Assembly: GCA_022497155.1 (NCBI GenBank)
Contig: MU385801.1
Location: forward strand, 1-64,000
DNA: 64,000 bases
Origin: Whalleya microplaca
Taxonomy: Eukaryota > Ascomycota > Sordariomycetes > Xylariales > Xylariaceae
Direction: 5' to 3'
In this document: piece after piece, positions 11,038 through 23,065 of the stretch
How the letters are laid out: each line of letters starts with the position of its first letter
Position numbering within the stretch: position 1 is the first letter of the stretch
Program-made: the position numbers and the translations under genes
The notes under the pieces: generated by a model
Database searches by the model: none
What the model was told of the DNA's origin: nothing
Seen by the model: only the letters and a program-made list of their open reading frames with translations

Positions 11038-11151
11038 AGAGAAACGATGCCTAGGTCTGATCTATTCCTCAGGTTTGTAACATCAACCGTTTGAACCTGA
11101 CTACTTCTAGCGATGTTATATTTTCCAACGCCCGCCAATAGTTAGCGAAGG

Positions 11152-11733
11152 TCAAACAAACAGAACATGAGGCTCCTCGGCAATTATGTTCATAGACAGA
11201 AATCGTTCGCTTCTATATTCCTCTGGTGTCCCGTCCGAAGGATCAGGAATGGTTAATGTCTCTGACAGTCGCGGCACCTTAGCAGTCCATTTGGGCTCCT
11301 CTTCGAGTACAACTGGCCTAGCCCTCAACTCATCTTCAACCTCATCTCCAGCAATTATAGCTGGGCTTCCTCGTGGAAGACCGCGCTCTATCAGTCGGTT
11401 GAACGCCTTTACCAGATAGTGAGGCAAAACGGACAAGATGGCATATCTCTCGGGGTCTGGATCTTCTGGATCTGTAATCGCAGCCACCGCCCATGACGGC
11501 TGATTGAAGAAGAATTCGATCTCAGTTCTCAGCCCGATGGTGAAATCGAGAACCAAGTACTCGTACATTCGATATAAAGACGCGGTTGGTGTGCGACCTT
11601 TGGTTAAGGCTGATTTATTGGCTCGAGCTGCCCTGTTTTGCAGTAGCCAACCGACTGTTGGCGGGCTATCAGGAGAAGAGGTGCTTAAGCTTGCCCGCAA
11701 TGACTTGAGAAGACGCTGGAATGAAGGTGCCAT
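11152..11733 (-). CDS. Hypothetical protein, 193 aa
   Basis: Intact single-exon frame from ATG (11733) to TGA. There is no signal peptide or membrane segment. The N-terminus is Ser/Arg-rich and mitochondrial-like (MAPSFQRLLKSLRASLSTSS). The middle contains a folded-looking stretch (YRMYEYLVLDFTIGLRTEIEF to LPHYLVKAFNRLIERGLP), and the C-terminal 60 residues are acidic and proline-containing. I do not recognise a family. Codon usage resembles its neighbours, and the position, tail-to-tail with the phosphoesterase gene, is typical of a real gene. Confidence 0.6.
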   Translation of the reverse strand: MAPSFQRLLKSLRASLSTSSPDSPPTVGWLLQNRAARANKSALTKGRTPTASLYRMYEYLVLDFTIGLRTEIEFFFNQPSWAVAAITDPEDPDPERYAILSVLPHYLVKAFNRLIERGLPRGSPAIIAGDEVEDELRARPVVLEEEPKWTAKVPRLSETLTIPDPSDGTPEEYRSERFLSMNIIAEEPHVLFV

Positions 11734-13706
11734 GATGTGAGTTAATCTTCATGTCAAAATTTTCCATAGTAAACTTGATTCGGTTGGAGTCACCATTGAA
11801 AAACTGGAACACCTTGTGGGAATATGGTCCAGCACATTTAGTCTCGTCTCCTTCTACCAACAGACGGAGTGCAGGTTATGGTGAAGACAGGTAATCAGCG
11901 GTCAACTGCCAGTACTTAACGAGGCTTAGAACTCGTTAGGCGCTTGTTAGTGGGCACGTGCAGCTACAACCAACAACGCCGCACTTCCAACTCATCCCGT
12001 CTATGCATTCTGCTCTAGGACTGACAGACTGACAGACTGACTAACGGCGGGCTTGACGGACCCAGGTCTTATAAGGTCTACGATGTCATTCAGTATTCGT
12101 CTTAGTATTTCTAACATTATCACACGGACTAAGTCCGAAAAGCAACGATCACTGTTTAGTTCGCAGAGTATTTACTACGTTGGACAGCCTATGTTGAGGC
12201 AGTCATGGTTCGAGTCAACTAGAATTATCGCCCACGGATTCATATGACTCCCGATATAATCGGATAACGGTGACTTCTCATTAGTTGTCGATTAGCAAAA
12301 GAATATTGGATCTTTGAAAGTAAGGTATTGGTTGAAGCTCTTGGGTAGGATTGGGCAACTCCAAGATACCTATATATGATACCTACTAAATCTACATATA
12401 GACCAAAGCAATAGCAAGCAATATATGAATGTGGTAGAAAATATATAGATAATTCCGAGTAATTATAAATCAGTCCAGTCTCTCAAGCGCTCAAGATAGG
12501 CAACACAGTCCAAACGCCGGTATCGCAGAGCTCCTTAACCTGTCGAGATCACGGCAAAGCAAGACCAGACTTACACCGCATCTTCGCCGAAGATATCTCA
12601 TATTTACTAAGGAACATCTATTGGCCGACTGGGGCACTGCTATATGTGTGCAGCCGATATTCCATCTCCATAGCGGCCTAATGTTCTCGAGTGCCCAAAT
12701 AGCAGTGAGATAGATGGGCCACCTACAAAATAACGTATAAATCTGACAGCCACTTCTCAATGTCAGAGTCATACAAGCAAACCACAGTCACAGGTCCAGC
12801 CAACACGGGCCAGTGTAACACAGGTTGGTTTCTCGTCCAATGTCTATTCTTTGTCCACCACCCGACTCGAGGTCAACCAATGAGAATATTTCCATCATAC
12901 CATGTTGCCAGATCCTTTGTTCTCTCAGTCCGACGTGCCTTACCTACAATGACTCACAGAAGCATACATGACCATTTGGCTCAGCAGGCCAAATCACGTA
13001 GTACTTTTCTAGACTAACATTTCTATTGCCTACTGTCACGATTCGCTTATCCAGCTTTCCATCTCTCATCTAGTCATTTTCCTAACTATCTCTCACGAAG
13101 GTGCGATGACAAGAGCATTTCTGTTAGTTTCATGGACTCGGCCGCGGCGTTCCTTCATACAGTCAGTCAGTCAACCAAAGCCATGCCCGGAAAACCTTTC
13201 CCGCACCCTTTAAGGACAATCTCGCTGTTGGCAGAACGAAGTCACATGTTGCTAAGAGCCGCTGAGCCATAACGGCCGTGACCACCTCGCAGGACTCGGC
13301 GAAGCAACCAATCTCTCGAAGCCTACGGTACGGGACACCTTTCCGAGCAATGCCATCCCGAGAGCTTCACCAGGGTAGTTCTGTTAGCGGAGTTCAGCTG
13401 CGGCCATGATGATGCACATAGCATCATCGCAACAGGCTGGAGATGTGAGCAAGCCAGGAGCGCACTTGAGGCACATCTGGGTCAGAATACCTAGATGAAG
13501 TCTACGGTACCTCGGGGTATGAGATCCGACAAGACACGGCCACGGGATCTCGAAGAGGCCAACACGATCGATGCCTCCAGCAAAATACGTCTCAGTACCT
13601 GTCTATATGGACGACAGAAGTATTCAGACACAGACAGTAAGCACACACACATATTTACTCAACTCATAAACATCCATCACAGATCATCCATACCAAGACC
13701 TAGGCC
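11734..13706. other. Non-coding interval
   Basis: Nothing convincing in almost 2 kb. Short direct repeats of GACTGACA occur near 12021-12043. A 46-codon open frame starts at 13132 (MDSAAAFLHTVSQSTKAMP and onward) without support. The region probably contains the promoter of the 193-aa gene and of the small gene to the right. Confidence 0.4.
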
Positions 13707-14533
13707 ATGAAGACAAATCCGGAACTGTTACTCGGTTCCCTCCGAGCCGTTACATCCAAGAACGGTCCTACGAAAGCAAACTCATCAGGCAAACAAACAT
13801 TCACTAGCGGAAAACCCCAAGAAAGCGGTATGTTAATTCGTTTGTGAACAAAAGAGCTTGTCTTCTTCGCAATAGCTCAATAGCTGCGAGGGCGCGCTCG
13901 TTGCATTTTTACTGTTTTACTAGTCATGCAGTGGTTGTGAGCATCGTCATCTCCTTACATCCATCCGTGGCCGAACCATCATCTCGGCTTTTCCTAGTAA
14001 TACATATAATGATATACGGATGTCTTCACACGCAGCTTTTTGGAACGCCTGTTCCCCTCTAACCCTTTCGAATCACGCTGCCGTTTTTTGCCCGCGAGAG
14101 CAAGTAGCAAAGAACTTGTCTGGTCGTCAACATCAATCCAAGTTCCAGCCAAGCCAAGTCAAGCCAGGTGTAGCCGCGCCAGGTTCGATCACGTAAAACC
14201 CGCATCGACACGAATCTAAGGATTGCGTAATAAACGTGTTTTCAAATACTCCTCCATGCCGACGTCCTACCACAGACCATACACCGTACCCGGAATGTCG
14301 GGTTCCCCAACGCCAGAATTAGAAACGCCGCCTACCAATTCGGTATGTCCGTCACTTCCAGATCTTAATGACCCATAAAGAACCTCATTGCGTCGCAACT
14401 GAGAAGAGATACTCCCGGCTATGTGGCACAGGTAGAGACACCATCAATCGATAGCATCTTTACACACATGTCCGGCAGTCCCACTATATATTACAAAGAA
14501 ATCTCGTTGTTACAGATCGCTCGGAACCAGTAG
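13707..14533 (+). CDS. Putative small spliced gene convergent with set3
   Basis: The core is two exons: 14256-14342 (MPTSYHRPYTVPGMSGSPTP and onward) and 14432-14533. They are separated by an 89-bp intron (GTATGT...CACAG, with a CTGAG branch-like site about 30 bp from its end), are phase 0, and end at TAG 14531-14533. The two exons share an MSGSPT motif. A possible upstream exon, 13707-13827 (MKTNPELLLGSLRAVTSKNG and onward), ends with a good donor GTATGT in phase 1. It could join at 14221 in frame, though that acceptor (CTAAG) is poor. The product would be 63 aa for the short form and 116 aa for the long form. I know no family. The stop lies 1 bp from the set3 stop codon. Confidence 0.35.
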
Positions 14534-14534
14534 T

Positions 14535-17339
14535 TTATTCGCCGTTCTTGTCGGGAACTGGGGGATCGAGCATAACGGTATCCGTGCTTGCTGGGGACTT
14601 GGTCTCCTCCGATATCGCAGTTGGTGGCTTCAGCGAAGGCCCGACGGACTTCGCTGCTGCTGCCTTGTTCATTCTGCTCTTCGTATAGTCACTCAAGCTC
14701 AGTTTCTTCTTGACCGGGCTAGGTTGGACGGCAACGCCATTGACAGATGGTGCGAATGGGATTGTGATGCTATTGGCAGAGAACGGCGACTGAACGATAT
14801 TTCCAGTCGTAGAGAGTGGGGTTGTCGCGGTCGAAGCTGCTGATGGGTTGTTAAAGACAGGGACGGGTGGCATCTGAACACGCAGCTCCGGTGACTTGGT
14901 CTTGATGGTTGCTGTGGTCGACGAGCTGCTAAGCGGTGAGACTTTGGTATTAGTGGGTGAGATCGATGGAGCATCATCCATGGGCGTGTCAATAGGCGTG
15001 TCAGCTGTTGGCAGTGGCGGTGGCTTGTTCTGCTTTGCTGCTTCTGGCGTAGCTGTTGCAGAACGCTCTTCTCTTACAGGTGAATCCAGATCCATTTTGA
15101 CCATGGCAGACACTACGGAAGTGGGCGAGGGAACGCTTCGTTTCCGTCTATCCTCCTCGTCCGCTCGTAAACGATGGCGGCTTTCAAGCAAGCGCTTCGA
15201 GAGAGATATTACCCGCCGTTTTCCTTTCGGACTCTGCCGGACATTGCTAAACCATTCTCCCTCAACCGGATCTGTTTGCACAGAAGCATCGCAATATTCT
15301 GGACGAGGGCCCCGAGAAGAATGCCGCGAGGGAAACGGAACAGAATTGTACCGAGCATCGTGTCTTCTGAAGGGGTTCGTTGTATTTGGTGAAATGGCAC
15401 TGGATGGGGAACCCGACATGTTTCGCGAGGTTCCTGCGTCAACGTATCGACGATCCGATACACCATTCGGAATGCCAACTGTGTGGCTTGTAGAATTTCT
15501 GGACCTGGGCTTCATGGTGGAACCTGAGTTGCTGGTACCATCTGATACACGCTTTTTCTTGCGTGGAGGCTGTTGTTGTTCCATGCGACGGAATGAGTCT
15601 TCAACCATTTGTACTTTCCGCTTATCTCTGTCTGTTAGTTCGGTCAATACGCCCAAAGTATCAAAAGAACCTTGCCGTGCAGGCGTCATATCGCGACTCG
15701 GAGGTTTGCTTCGCGAGGAGCCTGAGTCATTCTCCGGGCCGTCGTCAGCATGACCTTCGCTGGGTGCGCGGCTGTTGGTGGCGTGGCCGGTGCTCGTTGG
15801 TGACACGTTGGCCTTTGCTTTTCGTGACTTCTTTTTGGGAGGGTTGTTACTCTTCTCTTTCGATTGCTGATGTGGCTTGATGTATTTCCGATGGAAACGA
15901 GCAAACGCACATTCTTCTTCTAGGTCACAAGCGCAACCACCGTATTCCGAAAGTATGGTATGGACATAGGCGGCAATAGTTTGGTAGGTTTCGGTCTCAC
16001 CATCGTTGAAGTCTGGTTGTATGCCATTTTCCCCGTCTCCAAGGCCAAGCAACTGTTCCCATCTGCGCGCACAATCTTTAGGAAGTTTAAATTCCCAAGG
16101 AATTGTTATCTGTTCGAAAGGTGCTATTTTTCTCACACTAACGAGCCAGAAGTGGTATTCTGAACCATCTGATAGATACGTGTCCAGCACCGCATTCGGC
16201 TTGCAGCTTCGTCGGACGTAACGAGCGAGAGAGCCCTCTTTTCGAGTATCGATGTATATTGGTAGCATAGGGTGGAAGAATACGAACGGAAGTGCAGAGG
16301 TTAGATCCTGCCATCGATTTTCCGGATCGTCGCAGTAATTCTTTTGGATTCCTATCTGGCCATTGAGTTCTACCAAGGGCACGTCTTTATCGATTGCTTC
16401 CGAAGTTGTTAAGTACTGTACGATGGTATCGGGACTAACGGGTAACTTCTTGGTTTCGACGCGCGGTGAAGCCTTGACCGAGTCGATATTAGGCGGCAGA
16501 GATTGAAAAACGTCGTCAAAATCACATTCAGTATCTTTCCTCAACTTGTCGCGATCTCGCAGCCATAAAGACAACATATTCGAAATAGAAAGACTAGCAA
16601 ACGAATTTGTCTGGACAATGGCAACATCGCGGTCGTCTTTGTAAAGGTTTAAGAAACCGCTCGAGTAACTGTGTATCTCAAGCTCGTGGGGAAGAGGGAG
16701 GTCTGGGGGTGTCGTGGCAGGACTAGGTGGATGGCCAAGGGGATTGGGAATCTTTTGGGAATATGAGGGACTGCGCTTGGGAGTCTGAGAACTGATGGAT
16801 TGAGTTGGACGGTGGGTGCTTTTGGATTTCTTATGTTGGTGAGTGGAAACGTGGTCTTGAGAATGTTTCGTGTTGGAATCGGAGCCGCTGTGGCCATTCA
16901 ATGCCAAATCGGTCGGCTTGGCCTTCTTCTTGTGACTCTTCGAAGGCGGTCGCTTCTGTTTTCTCTCTGGGGCCTCCATTGTACTACTAGGTTTGCTCTG
17001 TCGCATTCGTTGACGCGCGTGAGCGGCTTGACGGTCAAGCGATCGAGGTTTGCAGCTAGCACAGAAGTGAGAGAAATCTTGCTGGAGGGCCTCCTCGACA
17101 TTAAGGGGGTAATAACACTCGATATGTTGCCACGTATCGCAGGATTCGCAGTATATAGTGTTCCCGTCATCGTCAGTAAAGTCACATATACACTTGATTG
17201 TGTACGGTTCTTCCTCGACCGGGTCCTGGGCCTTGATGGGTACATAGTTTGGCAAGGCAGGTGTGGGCTTGGGGCTTAGGACGGCCGTCTGACTCGGAGT
17301 CACTGAGTGCGTCAATAGCGATGAAAGCTTTTCTGTCAT
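14535..17339 (-). CDS. set3: Set3-like PHD + SET protein of the Set3 histone deacetylase complex
   Basis: Intact single-exon frame of 934 aa. A PHD finger at about 48-97 has all ligands (Cys50, Cys52, Cys64, Cys67, His72, Cys75, Cys93, Cys96) and would read methylated H3K4. A basic, Ser/Pro-rich linker follows, then a SET domain at about 295-418 with the RRSCKPNA motif (376-383) and a FEQITIPW segment. A long disordered Ser/Thr/Pro-rich tail completes the protein. The domain order and size match Set3 (S. cerevisiae 751 aa) and its metazoan relatives, whose SET domain lacks key catalytic features, so a scaffold/reader role in the Set3C deacetylase complex is inferred. It lies tail-to-tail with the small gene on its 3' side and has a long low-complexity leader upstream. 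Confidence 0.92.
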   Translation of the reverse strand: MTEKLSSLLTHSVTPSQTAVLSPKPTPALPNYVPIKAQDPVEEEPYTIKCICDFTDDDGNTIYCESCDTWQHIECYYPLNVEEALQQDFSHFCASCKPRSLDRQAAHARQRMRQSKPSSTMEAPERKQKRPPSKSHKKKAKPTDLALNGHSGSDSNTKHSQDHVSTHQHKKSKSTHRPTQSISSQTPKRSPSYSQKIPNPLGHPPSPATTPPDLPLPHELEIHSYSSGFLNLYKDDRDVAIVQTNSFASLSISNMLSLWLRDRDKLRKDTECDFDDVFQSLPPNIDSVKASPRVETKKLPVSPDTIVQYLTTSEAIDKDVPLVELNGQIGIQKNYCDDPENRWQDLTSALPFVFFHPMLPIYIDTRKEGSLARYVRRSCKPNAVLDTYLSDGSEYHFWLVSVRKIAPFEQITIPWEFKLPKDCARRWEQLLGLGDGENGIQPDFNDGETETYQTIAAYVHTILSEYGGCACDLEEECAFARFHRKYIKPHQQSKEKSNNPPKKKSRKAKANVSPTSTGHATNSRAPSEGHADDGPENDSGSSRSKPPSRDMTPARQGSFDTLGVLTELTDRDKRKVQMVEDSFRRMEQQQPPRKKKRVSDGTSNSGSTMKPRSRNSTSHTVGIPNGVSDRRYVDAGTSRNMSGSPSSAISPNTTNPFRRHDARYNSVPFPSRHSSRGPRPEYCDASVQTDPVEGEWFSNVRQSPKGKRRVISLSKRLLESRHRLRADEEDRRKRSVPSPTSVVSAMVKMDLDSPVREERSATATPEAAKQNKPPPLPTADTPIDTPMDDAPSISPTNTKVSPLSSSSTTATIKTKSPELRVQMPPVPVFNNPSAASTATTPLSTTGNIVQSPFSANSITIPFAPSVNGVAVQPSPVKKKLSLSDYTKSRMNKAAAAKSVGPSLKPPTAISEETKSPASTDTVMLDPPVPDKNGE

Positions 17340-18060
17340 ACTCTAACGTGCACCTCACAGGTGGATTGTCGGGAAGGTACTGGGAGAGCAGGGGCTTTTA
17401 TCGCAGCAGTCTGGAGGGCATGTCGACGAAGCGTGGTCCGACGCGACTGCAGGGTATTTCCAGGAGGGTGGAAATGGTCGAGACGTGTCGTTTAGGGACC
17501 ATGCGTCGATATCGAAGCGGTCGCAGTCGTCTGGAGAGTGTTTTCGTCGTTGTTTTTTGTTGATGTTGCTGAAGAGCGAGTAGGATCGACAGGTTGTGGT
17601 GGACTCGAAATACGGGCGCGGATGCGGATGGATGAGCACAAAGGATAAGACCCGCAACAAAAGGAAACTCAGGACCCAGAGCGGAACGGACGACAAAATG
17701 AGGTGTCCGACGAGTAAATATCTAGGGGTGTATCATGCCACGGTAGAGAGTGTTGAACAAATGGGAGAGTGGGAATTGGCGCCAGTTCGCAAGAAGGGCG
17801 TGGCAATGGGGAAAACGACGGGACGAGATCGAGGATTTTCTTTTCGCCCGGGATGGGGGGAGAATGCGCCTCGAGGAATAATGGAATTGGGGCGAGTCGG
17901 AAGTGAAAGACGGGTTGAGAATAAGTTAAGTTTACGACTATGTCGGAGGATTCGAGGCTGAGAGGAGCCCAAGGGAATGCAATCGATGGCCGAGTCGTTC
18001 GAGTGGAAGAGGAGGACGAGGGATGAGGGAGAACGAGGAGTACGAGAGAGGAAGAATGGG

Positions 18061-18112
18061 TAATGGATAATGGGTAATGGGTACTGGGTACTGGGTACTG
18101 GAGACTGGGTTT
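18061..18112 (+). repeat. GGGTAAT/GGGTACT heptamer repeat
   Basis: About five heptamer-like units, with three near-perfect copies of GGGTACT, lie upstream of set3. The motif is not the standard fungal telomere repeat. Confidence 0.8.
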
Positions 18113-18443
18113 GGTTTGGCTTTGCTTGGTTGAGTGCAGGTGGGAAAGAGAGATTGCGCACCAAGCAAAAAACACACCAAAGAGAGATTACCTACCAGAC
18201 GGGCAGAACAGGCCAGAGGCGGAGAGCGAGAGGAGAGAGAGAGAGAGTAGAAAGAGAGGGAGCGCGAGGGCCAGTACCTACCAGACCTAGTGCAGGGCCA
18301 GTGAGAGTGAGTGGTGCAGGGCAGCTGCAGCAACTGCAAGTGCAGCGTTCTCCTCTCTCTCCCACTGACATTTTGAGCATTTTGAGTAGTGGTTCGTGCG
18401 TCGGCACGAGTTTGGTGGTGCTGCTGGGATTGGGGGGTTTCCC

Positions 18444-18467
18444 TTTTTTTTTTTTTTTTTTTTTTTT
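18444..18467. repeat. Poly-T tract
   Basis: A run of about 24 T residues in the set3 upstream region. Length is prone to sequencing error. Confidence 0.9.
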
Positions 18468-18568
18468 CTTCTTTTCCCTTCGTTGCTTCCTCTGTACTTC
18501 CCTGGTGGTGGTGGTGGTGCACAGGCAGCAGACAGGTAGGTAGCAGGTAGTGGTGGTGCTGGGCTAGT

Positions 18569-18602
18569 GCCGGTGCTGGTGCTGGTGCTGGTGCTGGTGG
18601 TG
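18569..18602 (+). repeat. GGTGCT hexamer repeat
   Basis: About five tandem GGTGCT units follow a GGT run at about 18508-18520. They are non-coding on both strands as far as can be judged. Confidence 0.85.
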
Positions 18603-19500
18603 GGCAGTGGAGGGGAAAACGGGAACTCGAAAGTGGTGCTTGTGTGGGTAGCTCATGCTCATGCTGGGCTCTCGCTGCTGCCATCGCTGCTGCTTATTGC
18701 TGCTAGGCTAGGTTTGTTTTGGTGCTTGGAGCCACCAAAAGGAGCCCATCAAACTCACCTAGGCCGCCTGTACCCATCCTGCTGGTGAGAACGAGGAGCG
18801 CGCACTGCTGCTGCACTGGCAGCCAATGAAAAGTGGGGTCCGAGGGTCGACAAGAGCTGGGGAACTGGGAACTGCAAGAACGGAGAACGGCGAAAGAGAC
18901 AGGTATCAAACAGAGCCATCAGCAAACAGCTCTCTCGATAACAATCGAAAATAACAATAAAAACATAATGAAAACATAAAAACAAAGATAAATAAAAAAA
19001 GGAGACAGATACACACATACACAGCAGGAAAAGGCAGGGACCACCTAGACACCAAATGATCTTACATTTGACTAGGAAACCATATACGAAGCAGAGATGG
19101 AGCAGCAAAAGACAGAAAGAGAGGAGGCAGTCTGGCAGTAGTAGCAGGACACCAGGAAAGCGTGCGCGCGAGAATGGCGAGTGTGCGAAGAAAGAAAAAG
19201 CCACTCACAATGCATCCTCGAGCACAAACTAAGACCCAAAAGAAGCGGTGACTACGGCGTAACGAGATCAACCAATCACCGTGGCCCGGTATGTGGTCAC
19301 ACCCCCCTTGCAACATCTTTTCTCTACTCGCAGTAGGTACTCGCAGTAGGTACTCGCAGAAGGAGGTACGAGGGTACTTTGGGCAGTTAGGCACTAAAAG
19401 ATCGTTTCCGGCTTGGATCATCCTCACGGTTCAAAGCCAGAGTATGATGAGAGAGAAACGGAAGCGAGGTGACGGACTCGGTGTGTCAGAATGATGGTGG

Positions 19501-22500
19501 ACGAAGAAAATTCATCAAGTCGTTCCTGGTCGAGGAGTTCCGAGTCTCAGTCCCGTTTGCAAAACAGATAGAATTTTCTTTTTGTCCTCGTCACCACAAG
19601 AATAATGGTCCATGGTCTAACAGGTCTAACAACGGATGTGATGACAGGTTGCGTGTGTGTGCGTAGCAGAAATTTCAAAAAAGCCTCTGAGCCCGGTGGT
19701 AACAGTGGTCTGCGGTGGTAGGCGGCCAAGGCAGACAGGTAGGAAAAGGGTGTCAGTAAACGCATAGCTGACGATGATATCTCTTCATAGGTAGACACAA
19801 GCCCGGAATATGAGGAGAAAAGAATTTATGTTATGACGAAAAGCGTACCTAGGCAAAGAGGTAGCCGTCTCCTGCAAGAGCCGGCGCCAATTGACCCTTG
19901 ACACAGTGTCTGGCAGCTCGGTTTCCACCTTAGGTTATTTGGCCGTTACTCAGTGGCTCCCCGTTCTGCCAGCTGCATGTATGTATGTATGTACACATCC
20001 AAGTTAGGTACATACCTAGCCGTATTGTACAGCGGCTAGGCGATGTATCCATAATACCCTGTCCGGAATCGGCCCAATTACGTACATACCATTAGATCTG
20101 GTCTAGGTACAAGTATGTGCACACATAAATCTTGTCCACAATTCAGTCCGCCATACGCATTACCTATGGAGTAAGGTATGCTGTCAGTGGCTGTATATTA
20201 TCCAAGCTCTCTTATATACATATATGCGTATGCTATGAACAACGCGAGAGAATAATATGCGTGCCTGGCCTATGGCGAATTCCGAATTCACAGTTGCTAA
20301 ATCGGAATAGCTCCCCGATAGGAGCTCGGGACGCGATAGATAGGGGTTTGTCGTAAAGCAAGCAACCCTCCTATGTACTAGGCTAGCTGGCTAGATGGTA
20401 AACTGCAGTGGTACCGTCCTCGCCACTTGTCACCCTTGAGGGGGTTTTTCGTCAGTCCGTCGTCATTTGGTCCTCGGTCCCTTGTCTTGATTATCATAAG
20501 CAATACTTATATCCCTAGGTACTCTTCTGTATCTATTCCTCGCAGAACAAGCTCAATCATCGCCAGCATGAAAGTACTGCTACATAATGTTGGTAGAGCC
20601 ACGTGTAGCGGAAGTGAGTGCATCTACAGAATACGTACACATGTATGTATGAATTCTCAGGTACCTCGAGAGGGCGTCTTCCACAAGACATTCTCTCCCC
20701 AGAACACGGCATTCATTTATATAGACTATGTACATGTACCGGATATGTACGGTAGATACCCTACCTATAAATTGAGTTAAGCCTTTTCAGTGCTCGATTT
20801 TGAGTTGGAGTTCTTTATCGCGAAACTGGCTCTGTCTCAAGATCCAATTTTGGTGTCCCAGCGCGCGTTGCCATCAGCATTGCGGATTTCCAAGTTAATT
20901 GTCCTGCAAGATGATCGTGTGATTCGAATAGAGGTGAACTATGATTCGTAGACAGGCCGGCATAGTCTCGCTTCATCGTACATACATAACATAGGTCGTA
21001 GGTTCGCATTGATTTCTGGCTGGCCAACACTTCTTGACCGCCTTTCCAGCCGCCATCCGGCCTACATATAATACAGAGAAGCAAAGAGTGATTCCCGGAC
21101 GGCAGGCCACTTGGATGTACGGAACGGTTCGATCAAGCCCCGACGTTTGATTACATGATGTTGATGGCCTTCATTGATTTTGTAATGAATGCATGAATCG
21201 TGGCTATGCTTGCAGTCTGACTTCACATGCCCAATCACCCACCACTCCGTGAAAGACCTGCATTGCGCAAGCTTGCATTCTCTACTATATTAGTGCCAAT
21301 GAGTCAGTCTGTCGGGTACCAGGATGTGTAGGTTACCATCCAAGCCATCGTTCCTCGGCTGTATACTAGGCAGAAATCTGGCCGTGTAGGGGGAGGGGGA
21401 GGCATCAGTGTTCATCTTCCGTATCACTGATGCGAAATGCCACTCGAAAGGACCTATTATTCGAGAAATGATTCGGATGCGAAAAGGTGAAAACCAGCTG
21501 AACCATGCCTCCCGACCGTACCGTCGCACTACACTGCGACCAGACTAATGCGACATTGAGATCCCACAGCGACGAGACAAACAGGCAGAGCAATCGAGTG
21601 TTCCAACCCGACGGAAACATGGGGGCAGACAGTGAGATGTAAGGTCTCGATATCTAGGCCCTGGTCCTACTGTAGCTACGAACCTGCTCGCCTACCTATC
21701 CGGCTGATTGCAGATGGAGAATGTCACGAGCATTTTCCAGCGTCAAATCATACATAGATTCATGTAAATCTAGGTATTATAGAGCAGCACGCGTCTTGGC
21801 CCCCAATTCACCCTCACTTCCCAAGCACGGCATTACAGGCATCCGAACAGCAGTAAGAGCTAGCCTATTCGTTGCAGCCCCTAGATATGCATCGTCTTCC
21901 TCATGGCACCACATACAGTGATGATCATAACGAAAACAGAAGACAACAAAAATTGCGCGAACTACGATCCGCGAAGGATAATAGAAGAGGGTCAACTCCG
22001 CGATGTGCAATGCAGGCTTCCCCCCTTAAGAGTCCTCATGCTTGAGCGAGGACTCTTCTCGCAAGGTAAGTATGAAGAAGAAAAGAGGAAAAAAAGGTTG
22101 AAAAGGAAGGAAGGGGAGCCGGTATTTATACCATGGGGAGAGGGACGGAGGGGCTGGCTGATTGTCTGATTGACTGATTGTCCAGTGGTCCGTACGTTTG
22201 CCATGTACCCACGTACCAGGAAATCTGTCTTCTATTTTTAGCTGTTGGTAAATTTTCTGATTGGCTGAAAGTTTTACTGGATGTATGTACAAAGTACATT
22301 TATACACTTATCACATTCTCTTCCGCCAATTGTGTAATCTTTGATTTACGCAAACATGTATTGAAAAGTGAACTTTTATGAATACTGATCCTCTCTAAAT
22401 CTGGTAATCCGAAAATTTGCATCGATGCAGTACAAACATGAGTATATTCTGTTATTCGGACCCCAAGCCAGCCACAACCGTTCGACACTCAACATTCTTC

Positions 22501-23065
22501 AGCTAGGTATATCAGGATTGTTGACTAGAATCGTCTCCTATCTAAGGATTATAGCGCACTATGTCACTCCATGGGTTTAGACGCGTACCACGTTCAATCC
22601 AAGCGATACATTTAGATGACGAGTAACAGGTATCAGACAATACCGCTTCCTATATACTTGGCCGTATCCGTACAAGTCCTCGATTTCAACATCAGAAGTT
22701 TGAAGATACGTATAGTCTAAGCAGTCTGTGCTAGGCTTGTTGACTTAGCTACCAACTTGCCATTACGGTAATCGCTGGGAGATAAGCGACTAGGAGGATG
22801 CGTCGAATTAGCCAGTCCCCAAAGCTACCTAGCTGCCTCTGAAACCCTCAGGGGTGATAGTATGTAGGCCGTCAGAACTTCAGCTGCGAGGGGCGCAGCA
22901 CGAAGAAGTGTAAAATATAATTATACTCCTCCAAAATTATTGTTTTTATGTTACAGTGAAAGATTCAACGCCTTCAGACGTGAATGTCTTACAGCCAGTG
23001 GAGCTGATGGACCCTTCAGTAATTCGGCATTGCGGACAAACTTCTGTGTCAGTCAAAGTTTCGAA
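19501..23065. other. Gene-poor interval upstream of the HET gene
   Basis: About 3.6 kb without a supported gene. It holds ATGT/GTAC microsatellite pieces (about 19975-19995) and many dispersed TACCTA/TAGGTA words. Short open frames are scattered over both strands with no family resemblance. Confidence 0.45.

Larger units (their letters stand above)
17340..19500. other. Low-complexity set3 upstream region
   Basis: GA/CT-skewed, low-complexity DNA upstream of set3. It contains GGGTACT heptamers (18061-18112), a T-run (18444-18467), GGT and GGTGCT repeats (18510-18602), and three near-copies of a 13-mer around ACTCGCAGTAGGT (about 19327-19365). Several frames stay open only because of the skew. 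I see no credible gene. A long 5' UTR and promoter for set3 is the likeliest content. Confidence 0.5.

Noticed and set aside
17938..18684. 248-codon minus-strand frame upstream of set3
   Set aside because: It is made of His, Ala-Pro, Lys and Ser-Leu-Pro runs that come from simple repeats and strand skew. There is no domain, and overlapping frames are equally open.
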